This document shows positions 7,070 through 11,694 of a stretch of 11,694 nucleotides of DNA, piece by piece. Position 1 is the stretch's first letter. Each line of letters begins with the position of its first letter. Both the position numbers and the translations under genes were made by a program. The stretch is from an uncultured Chlamydiae bacterium (GTDB lineage Bacteria > Chlamydiota > Chlamydiia > Chlamydiales > SM23-39), in assembly GCA_903909295.1 (NCBI GenBank), contig CAIVVG010000202.1, positions 1 to 11,694 on the forward strand. Reading direction: 5' to 3'. The notes under the pieces were generated by a model, which was not told the DNA's origin, made no database searches, and saw only the letters and a list, made by a program, of their open reading frames with translations.

Positions 7070-8170
7070 TTAAGCATCGTACTCCACCCTCTTCGACTTG
7101 CGGGCAATGTCAAGAAGCACAAAAAGCGCCGCCATATTGACCATCAGCGAAGTGCCCCCTTGAGAAAAAAACGGAAGGGTCATCCCCTTGCTCGGCAAAA
7201 GCCCCGATACGATCCCCAGATTTAAAAAAGCCTGGAGCGAGATCAAAAAAGTGAGCGTGCTCGCCAATAAAAATCCCCCCGTATCGCGCGCGCTGAGCGC
7301 AATCGCAAAACCGGCATAGGTGACGAGGACGTAAAGGGCGATCAAGACCACCACTCCGATAAACCCTGTTTCCTCCGCGTAGATCGCCGCAATGTAGTCG
7401 TTGCGCGCTTCGGGCAAGTAGTTGAGTTTTTGCAAACTTTCCCCTAGCCCTCGCCCGAACAGTTGACCTGAACCTGCGGCGATCTTCGCCTGGTGAGGCT
7501 GGTGCCCCTTGCCCCGCAAATCAAACTCGGGATGCAAATAGACTTGGATGCGGGAGCGAACGTGGGGCATTTGCCATCCGACGATGCCCCCCAAACAGAT
7601 CAGGCACCCCAAAGGGAGCGCCCAGTAAGAGGCATTGAGGCGAGAGAGAAAAAACAAAACCACCAAGACAGCCAGCAGAACGACAGCCGTTCCGTTGTCT
7701 GGCTCCAACAAGATCAATCCGATGGGAAAAGCGAGGCAAGCCAACATCCTGAGAAGGGTTTTCAGCTCAATCGGCTGCTGTTGTTTTAAGTACCACTGAA
7801 TGTACGCTGCCGGCAAGAGGAGTTTGATCAGCTCAGAGGGCTGAAAAGAGATTTTCCCAAAACCGATCCACCGGCGCGCTCCGTTGACGCTAAAACCGAT
7901 CCCCGGCACCCACACCAAAAGAAGGAGGACAGATCCGAAGATGAGCAGAGGAACACTCCACCGGAGAAGGGACTCATAGCCCCAACGGTAGAGCAGACTG
8001 CCCAGCCCGATCCCAATGATTCCATAAGCGAGCTGCTTGAGGAGCGCCGCATGCGTACTCGTCGCAAGCGACCGGTCGATGATTTCAGCCGCCGTCGTAT
8101 TGAACACCATGAGAAGCCCGATCGAAAATAACAGAGCCACTGCCACAATGAGTGTAAGAGGCGCGCGCAT
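7070..8170 (-). CDS. ftsW: FtsW, SEDS-family septal peptidoglycan polymerase
   Basis: A 366-residue polytopic membrane protein of the SEDS family, which polymerises lipid II into glycan at the division site together with a class B penicillin-binding protein. About ten hydrophobic segments are visible. Family motifs are NGARRWIGFG at 96-105, FQPSELIK at 109-116, EPDNGTA at 156-162, GSGQLFGRGLGES at 233-245, LPEARNDY at 252-259 with Asp258 at the catalytic Asp position, and GMTLPFFSQGGTSL at 329-342. The frame is open 38 codons further upstream, but those codons lie inside the LysM gene and read as hydrophilic non-family sequence. The ATG at 8168-8170 overlaps the LysM TAA as TAATG, so I chose it. 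RodA is the alternative SEDS name, but position beside murG and murD favours FtsW. Confidence 0.93.
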   Translation of the reverse strand: MRAPLTLIVAVALLFSIGLLMVFNTTAAEIIDRSLATSTHAALLKQLAYGIIGIGLGSLLYRWGYESLLRWSVPLLIFGSVLLLLVWVPGIGFSVNGARRWIGFGKISFQPSELIKLLLPAAYIQWYLKQQQPIELKTLLRMLACLAFPIGLILLEPDNGTAVVLLAVLVVLFFLSRLNASYWALPLGCLICLGGIVGWQMPHVRSRIQVYLHPEFDLRGKGHQPHQAKIAAGSGQLFGRGLGESLQKLNYLPEARNDYIAAIYAEETGFIGVVVLIALYVLVTYAGFAIALSARDTGGFLLASTLTFLISLQAFLNLGIVSGLLPSKGMTLPFFSQGGTSLMVNMAALFVLLDIARKSKRVEYDA

Positions 8171-8835
8171 TATTTTACTCGGAGCCGATCGCCAGGCTTT
8201 AGCTTGCGAGCTTTTTCCTGATTGAGCCCATTGAGACGGAGCAACTCCTCCACTTTCATGTGGTGCTTCATCGCAATCGTCCACGGATTATCGCCCACTT
8301 TCACCGTGTAATAATCGGCGCCAGAGCTCTTTTGAGGAGTTGCCGGAGCACTTGCCGCCGTTTTCTCTGCCGGCAACCGGAGCACTTGCCCCTCTTTGAG
8401 GAAATTGCTCGCCAACTGATTGAGCTTCATGATCTCATCGACCGTGACATGGTTCGCCCTTGCGAGCTTTTCCAAATTGTCCCCCTTGCGCACAGTGACC
8501 GTTCTCCCTGCAGCGGGCTTAGGAGCCTGCGCAATCGGTTTTTCGGCAGGCTGCACAATCGCGGGAAGCGCATGCACAATCGGTTCTTCTTTCGCGAAGG
8601 TTTCCGCAGAGGGAGGCGCAGGAGCTAAGACGATCGGCTGAGGAATCTCTTGGGTTTGGAATTCCCCAGTAAAGAGAGGCCGCTCTTCCATTTTCGGAAG
8701 CACTGGCGCCGCCTGACCCAAAAGGGGCGTCGAAGGGAGCACCTCTTCTTGCGTTGTGAGAGCCGCAATCAGGAGCACGCAAAGGAGCCCCGCATTGACC
8801 AATACAGCGATCAAGATTGTTTTTTTTCGATCCAT
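8170..8835 (-). CDS. Membrane-anchored double-LysM protein (NlpD-like)
   Basis: A 221-residue protein with an N-terminal signal anchor: MDRKK, then a hydrophobic helix at about residues 7-27. A Pro/Ala-rich linker spans about 30-110 and two LysM domains follow, at about 111-154 (starting TVTVRKGDNLEKLA) and 175-220 (YYTVKVGDNPWTIA). LysM domains bind GlcNAc-containing glycan, so the protein probably tethers to peptidoglycan on the outer side of the inner membrane. Chlamydial genomes carry an nlpD-annotated gene at this place between murD and ftsW. No M23 peptidase or other catalytic domain follows the second LysM, so a muramidase or endopeptidase role is not supported. The ATG lies 25 nt inside the end of murD, with AGAGGA roughly 11 nt upstream. 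The stop overlaps the ftsW start by one base. Confidence 0.87.
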   Translation of the reverse strand: MDRKKTILIAVLVNAGLLCVLLIAALTTQEEVLPSTPLLGQAAPVLPKMEERPLFTGEFQTQEIPQPIVLAPAPPSAETFAKEEPIVHALPAIVQPAEKPIAQAPKPAAGRTVTVRKGDNLEKLARANHVTVDEIMKLNQLASNFLKEGQVLRLPAEKTAASAPATPQKSSGADYYTVKVGDNPWTIAMKHHMKVEELLRLNGLNQEKARKLKPGDRLRVK

Positions 8836-10031
8836 GACATCACCATCCTCTTAAACGCCTCTCCCCTCTGTTCAAACCCGTGAAATTGATCGTAGCTCGA
8901 ACAACCCGGGGATAAAAGCACAACTTCCTTTTCGCGAGCCTCACTCCGACTCAAACGGACCGCCTCATCAAATGCCCCCACTCGCACTAAGGGGACCGCG
9001 GAGCCAATCTCTTGCTCAATCTTCTCTGCAGCCTCTCCATAGAGCACCAGCTGCCGCACCTTCCCTCGAAACGCCTTTTCCCAAGGCGCATAGGAGGCTC
9101 CCTTATCCTTGCCCCCAGCGATCAACACCACGGAGCCCTCGAAAAACTGGAGCGCATGCAACACGGCATCCACACTCGTCGCCTTGCTGTCGTTGTAGTA
9201 AGAGACCCCGTTTATCTCGGCGACCCATTCCAGGCGGTGCGGTGGCCTGACAAACGTCTCCACAAAATCTGTCACATCCGGCAGCCCCAGCTGCGAGCAA
9301 AGCCAAAAAGCAGCTTCCGCATTTTGTCTTTCGAGCAAACCATAACGGAAATTTCGAATCGGCGCAAGATCAAACCGCGTAGGAGAGAACAGAGGACCCC
9401 AATCGCGCGCCACCTGCTCAGAGATCGCTACAATCCCCCGCGTGCATTGTTGAATATGCGCCTTCGCTCTTGCGTACTCCTCCATGGAAGAGTACCGATC
9501 CAAGTGATTGGGCGTGATGTTGAGAACGACACTCGCTTCTAGCTTGTCAGTCCGCAGCGACTCGAGCTGAAAAGAGCTCAGCTCGACCACCCACACTTCG
9601 TCCGGGTCGGCTACCTCGAGCGCCGCCGTCATGCTCTGACCCACATTCCCCACCGCCCGCGCCTTCTGCCCCGCCGCGCTGAGTAGGTGCGTCGTCAGCA
9701 ACGTCGTCGTCGTCTTCCCATTCGAGCCGGTCACCCCCACACACCGATTGCGCACATAGCGAAACGCCAGCTCCACCTCACCGATCAGCTCGATCCCCTT
9801 TTCGACGACCTGCCGAGCCAGCGGATGCGTCGGGGGAATGCCCGGCGAAAGGATGGCTAATTCGAGCCCCTCCCACGCAATGGGCGCGGCATCAGACACG
9901 AGCTCCATCCCCACCGGATGAGGGAGGTTTCTGTTCTTGTCAGCGGCGACCACGGCAAAGCCGTGACGCATCAAGAGACGCGCTGCCGATTGCCCACTGA
10001 TCCCAAATCCAATGACAAGAGCTTTCTTCAC
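8811..10031 (-). CDS. murD: MurD, UDP-MurNAc-L-Ala:D-Glu ligase, GTG start
   Basis: A 406-residue Mur ligase that adds D-glutamate to UDP-MurNAc-L-Ala in the cytoplasm. It shows the N-terminal Rossmann motif GFGISGQSA at 8-16, the ATP P-loop GSNGKTT at 102-108, ELSSFQLES at 150-158, NITPNHLDRY at 171-180 followed by Lys190 at the carbamylated-lysine position, NDSKATS at 280-286, AGGKDKG at 305-311 and SPGCSSYDQF at 374-383 with FEQRGEAF just after. This set separates it from MurC, MurE and MurF. The start codon is GTG, with AAGG 4 nt upstream. It is the first gene of the minus-strand operon in this window; immediately upstream, divergently oriented, is a Fic gene rather than mraY or murF. Confidence 0.95.
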   Translation of the reverse strand: MKKALVIGFGISGQSAARLLMRHGFAVVAADKNRNLPHPVGMELVSDAAPIAWEGLELAILSPGIPPTHPLARQVVEKGIELIGEVELAFRYVRNRCVGVTGSNGKTTTTLLTTHLLSAAGQKARAVGNVGQSMTAALEVADPDEVWVVELSSFQLESLRTDKLEASVVLNITPNHLDRYSSMEEYARAKAHIQQCTRGIVAISEQVARDWGPLFSPTRFDLAPIRNFRYGLLERQNAEAAFWLCSQLGLPDVTDFVETFVRPPHRLEWVAEINGVSYYNDSKATSVDAVLHALQFFEGSVVLIAGGKDKGASYAPWEKAFRGKVRQLVLYGEAAEKIEQEIGSAVPLVRVGAFDEAVRLSRSEAREKEVVLLSPGCSSYDQFHGFEQRGEAFKRMVMSWIEKKQS

Positions 10032-10088
10032 AGTACCTTCAGAATAGCGCTTGTGTCCCTATTAAATCCACCGTAGAATACAGGGCTT
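10032..10088. promoter_or_regulatory. Divergent intergenic region between murD and fic
   Basis: These 57 bp must hold, or overlap, promoters for both directions. For murD (minus strand) a weak -10-like TTTAAT occurs at 10061-10066, but no acceptable -35 box is visible at normal spacing, so that promoter may lie inside fic or be atypical. The hexamer AGAATA occurs twice (10041-10046 and 10075-10080). A TGTATACA palindrome at 10090-10097 overlaps the fic start and could be an operator or chance. Confidence 0.4.
10051..10079 (+). promoter_or_regulatory. Candidate sigma-70 promoter of the fic-mnt operon
   Basis: TTGTGT at 10051-10056 and TAGAAT at 10074-10079 are separated by exactly 17 nt and resemble TTGACA/TATAAT. 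The -10 box ends only 9 nt before the fic ATG, so a start site about 7 nt downstream would give a leaderless or nearly leaderless mRNA. No experimental support; found by eye only. Confidence 0.35.
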
Positions 10089-10814
10089 ATGTATACAGAA
10101 ATCGACGCCCTCCAAAAAGAGATTAACTCCTTTAGGCCTCTCGATGCCACTCTCCTGAAACAGATCCGAGAGTACTACAAGATTGCGCTTACATTTTCGA
10201 GCAATGCTCTGGAAGGGAATACCCTCACTGAATCAGAGACCAAGATCGTCTTAGAAAAGGGAATCACAATTGGCGGCAAGCCGCTCAAAGACCACCTCGA
10301 AGCAGTTGGCCACGCAGAAGCCTACGACTTCCTCTACACTCTTGTAAAAGAAAAAACAATCCGAGAAGCAGACATCCAACGACTGCACCAACTCTTCTAC
10401 TTTCGGATCGATGAAGAGCACGCCGGAAAATACAGATCGACCAAAGCCATCATCACCGGCTCGAAATACCCACTGCCCAAGCCCAGCGACCTAGCATCCT
10501 TGAGGAAAAAACTCATCCCCCGAATCGACACATTCAGGAAAGAACATCACCCCGTTCAAGCGGCCGCCTTGGCCCACCTGGACTTTGTCTTCATCCACCC
10601 CTTCATCGACGGCAACGGCCGCACGGCCAGGCTCCTCATGAACCTTCTCCTGCTCCAAGAGAACTATACCATCGCCATCATCCCCCCCATCACGAGGAGG
10701 GAATACATCGATGCCCTTGAGCATGCCCATATCGACAACAAAGACTTCATCCACTTTATCGCCCGAATGGTCCGAGAAACACAAAAAGACTACCTCCGAC
10801 TTTTTCTTAGATGA
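10089..10814 (+). CDS. Class II Fic protein (probable AMP-transferase)
   Basis: A 241-residue Fic-domain protein. The canonical motif HPFIDGNGRTAR occupies residues 170-181, with catalytic His170, Asp174 for Mg2+, the GNG anion hole and Arg181. Such proteins usually move AMP from ATP to a Thr, Ser or Tyr of a target protein, and some also remove it. The N-terminal inhibitory helix motif (S/T)xxxE(G/N) is intact as SNALEG at 38-43, with Glu42 predicted to block the ATP gamma-phosphate; this makes it class II, self-inhibited. A flap-like segment lies near 113-132. I see no signal peptide, membrane segment or the C-terminal winged-helix domain found in longer relatives, so it is compact. It overlaps the next gene, a nucleotidyltransferase, by ATGA, so the two are surely co-translated. 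Only a weak AGGG precedes the ATG. The target is unknown. Confidence 0.93.
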   Translation: MYTEIDALQKEINSFRPLDATLLKQIREYYKIALTFSSNALEGNTLTESETKIVLEKGITIGGKPLKDHLEAVGHAEAYDFLYTLVKEKTIREADIQRLHQLFYFRIDEEHAGKYRSTKAIITGSKYPLPKPSDLASLRKKLIPRIDTFRKEHHPVQAAALAHLDFVFIHPFIDGNGRTARLLMNLLLLQENYTIAIIPPITRREYIDALEHAHIDNKDFIHFIARMVRETQKDYLRLFLR

Positions 10815-11113
10815 AAAAGCTACCCGTTCGAATAGACAAAAGAAAAATCGGCGCGTTTTGTAGGAAGCATCACATTACCTATCTCGCTCTCTTCGGTTCT
10901 GTTTTAACCGCTCACTTCACCGCATCGAGCGACGTCGATGTTCTGGTCAAATTCGATAAAGAAAAGGTGCCTGGCCTCTTCGGTATTGTTGACATGCAGG
11001 AGGAACTCAGCGCAATTGTAGGGAGAGAAGTGGATTTAAAGACCCCCAATGGCTTGAGCCGTTATTTCCGCAATGAGGTCTTGTCTACGGCAAGGGTTCT
11101 GTATGAACAGTAG
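10811..11113 (+). CDS. Minimal nucleotidyltransferase (MNT/MntA-like)
   Basis: A 100-residue protein of the minimal DNA polymerase beta-type nucleotidyltransferase family. The signature is complete: Gly29-Ser30 in LFGSV, then Asp41 and Asp43 in SDVDVLV, and the third acidic residue Asp75 in EVDLKTP. Relatives named MntA act as antitoxins by adding AMP units to a partner HEPN-family RNase toxin. Here no HEPN gene is visible; the partner by position is Fic, which it overlaps by 4 nt (ATGA), with no strong ribosome site of its own. It may therefore be translated by reinitiation and be stoichiometrically tied to Fic. Whether it modifies Fic, shares a target with it, or opposes it is unknown. A passenger antitoxin that has lost its HEPN partner is another reading. 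Confidence 0.86.
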   Translation: MKKLPVRIDKRKIGAFCRKHHITYLALFGSVLTAHFTASSDVDVLVKFDKEKVPGLFGIVDMQEELSAIVGREVDLKTPNGLSRYFRNEVLSTARVLYEQ

Positions 11114-11137
11114 GGATCTATCTCGCTTAGAGGGTAT

Positions 11138-11476
11138 CTATACCTTTAATGGCTCGTAATCAAATGCCTCCAATATTTTGTTTGCCACACTTACGATACC
11201 TTCCCAATCGAGATGCTCTTCACATTCGTTAAGACGATCACAAGCTTGATAAAATGCCTCAAACCGTGCATAGAAGAGCACCATTAGTTTACACTGGTTT
11301 TCATTGAGCTGAGAGGATTCAAACAGTAAAGCATATTCACAATCATCCAATAGATAACCTAAGTCCCCAAACTCTTTGTCTTTGTCATGAATGCTCCATA
11401 CGTTCCTTCGGTCCTTATCTATAATACACGGGAGGTCTCTGAGAAACCTTCCCAATCTTCCGTTATAAACATGCAT
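11138..11476 (-). CDS. Small acidic protein, putative immunity protein
   Basis: I do not recognise the family. The protein has 112 residues, is strongly acidic (22 Asp/Glu against 13 Lys/Arg by my count), probably mostly helical from about residue 40 on, and has no membrane segment or signal. Its ATG lies 14 nt inside the end of the upstream gene, whose product resembles a polymorphic-toxin tip. Small, acidic, unique genes placed directly after such tips are typically immunity proteins that bind and block the toxin, and this is my inference here. I chose the ATG at 11474-11476 because AGGA sits 6 nt upstream. The longer frame reaching back to 11569 would run through the toxin gene and starts with no ribosome site. 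Its stop is 24 bp from the convergent nucleotidyltransferase stop. The region looks lower in GC than the cell-wall genes. Confidence 0.65.
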   Translation of the reverse strand: MHVYNGRLGRFLRDLPCIIDKDRRNVWSIHDKDKEFGDLGYLLDDCEYALLFESSQLNENQCKLMVLFYARFEAFYQACDRLNECEEHLDWEGIVSVANKILEAFDYEPLKV

Positions 11477-11694
11477 GCTCTTTCCTAAAAACAAATTCAT
11501 TAATCGGTATGTGCGCTTCTGGAGAAAAAGCAGGAATAAGGTTCCCAGATTTATCAAGAGCCTGCCCATCCTTCATTTGGACTACATAAGGCTCTCGCTG
11601 ATATGGCAAAAGACTATGAGCCATGCCTGGCATAACCCTTACATATGCCCCTCTATTTTCGGGATGCATATATTGCATTCCAACTCCTGTATTG
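11463..11694 (-). CDS. C-terminal end of a probable polymorphic toxin (partial)
   Basis: The frame is open to the right edge, so only the last 76 residues are seen, ending at a TAA at 11463-11465. The visible part contains AYVRVMPGMAHS, then REPYVVQMKDGQALDKSGN and SPEAHIPINEFVFR. To my recollection this pattern (YVRxMPG, then NG/DG-x-LDxxGN, then SPEAHIPxxEF) is typical of short toxin modules at the very C-terminus of large Rhs-, CdiA- or similar secreted proteins, but I cannot name the family or its activity. Internal ATGs exist, for example at 11676-11678, yet the residues before it (NTGVG) read naturally into the same domain, so I treat the gene as continuing upstream rather than starting there. 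The following small gene overlaps it by 14 nt and fits as its immunity partner. Confidence 0.65.
   Translation of the reverse strand, partial: NTGVGMQYMHPENRGAYVRVMPGMAHSLLPYQREPYVVQMKDGQALDKSGNLIPAFSPEAHIPINEFVFRKEHACL
11483..11486 (-). promoter_or_regulatory. Ribosome binding site of the putative immunity gene
   Basis: AGGA on the minus strand lies 6 nt upstream of the ATG at 11474-11476 and inside the end of the upstream toxin-like gene. It decides between this start and the unsupported upstream in-frame ATGs. Confidence 0.5.

Noticed and set aside
8171..8284. 38-codon upstream extension of ftsW
   Set aside because: It lies wholly inside the LysM gene, is hydrophilic and unlike SEDS N-termini, and the ATG at 8168-8170 overlapping the LysM stop as TAATG explains the start better.
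9012..9542. 176-codon plus-strand open frame
   Set aside because: It is antisense to motif-rich murD sequence, is full of Arg, His and Pro, and matches nothing recognisable; a shadow of murD codon use.
10090..10097. TGTATACA palindrome as an operator at the fic start
   Set aside because: An 8-bp palindrome on its own is expected by chance and no second copy occurs in the intergenic region.
11124..11150. Hairpin around GGTATCTATACC as a bidirectional terminator between mnt and the immunity gene
   Set aside because: The strong stem is only about 5 bp with a 2-nt loop, extension needs G-T pairs, and no U-run follows in either direction.
11477..11569. Longer start for the putative immunity gene
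   Set aside because: The extra residues overlap the toxin-like frame, the upstream ATGs have no ribosome site, and AGGA sits correctly before the ATG at 11474-11476.

Overview
The window most likely comes from a member of the phylum Chlamydiae, probably one of the environmental Chlamydia-related families. The strongest indications are a single gene fusing MurC to D-Ala-D-Ala ligase and the gene order murD - LysM/nlpD-like - ftsW - murG - murC-ddl - ftsQ, both of which I recall from chlamydial genomes. No ftsA or ftsZ follows ftsQ, which fits a lineage known to lack FtsZ. Assignment below phylum level is not possible by eye.

Layout. (1) Positions 5-2689 (+) encode a large unrecognised soluble protein; its frame is open to the left edge, so it may start outside the window. 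(2) Positions 2715-10031 (-) hold six cell-wall and division genes read right to left. They are almost gapless: murD/LysM overlap by 25 nt, LysM/ftsW by 1 nt (TAATG), murG/murC abut (TGA then ATG), and murC-ddl/ftsQ overlap by 4 nt (TTGA). The only real gap is 156 bp between ftsW and murG. It contains three CTCTGTG repeat units and a perfect 12-bp inverted repeat. (3) Positions 10089-11113 (+) hold a two-gene operon transcribed away from murD: a class II Fic protein with an intact FIC motif and autoinhibitory helix, joined by an ATGA overlap to a minimal nucleotidyltransferase. (4) Positions 11138-11694 (-) hold the C-terminal end of a protein running off the right edge that resembles a polymorphic-toxin tip, overlapped by a small acidic gene that is probably its immunity protein.

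How it works together. MurD adds D-Glu to UDP-MurNAc-L-Ala. MurC makes UDP-MurNAc-L-Ala. The Ddl half of the fusion makes D-Ala-D-Ala. MurG makes lipid II, FtsW polymerises it at the division site, the LysM protein probably binds glycan, and FtsQ is a division scaffold. The right end (fic-mnt, then toxin/immunity) is accessory DNA placed directly against the upstream end of this core operon, where mraY and murF would be expected in classical chlamydiae.

The most interesting signals are the Fic-nucleotidyltransferase pair (two AMP-transferase folds in one operon), the toxin-tip/immunity pair at the edge, and the repeat-bearing insertion between ftsW and murG.
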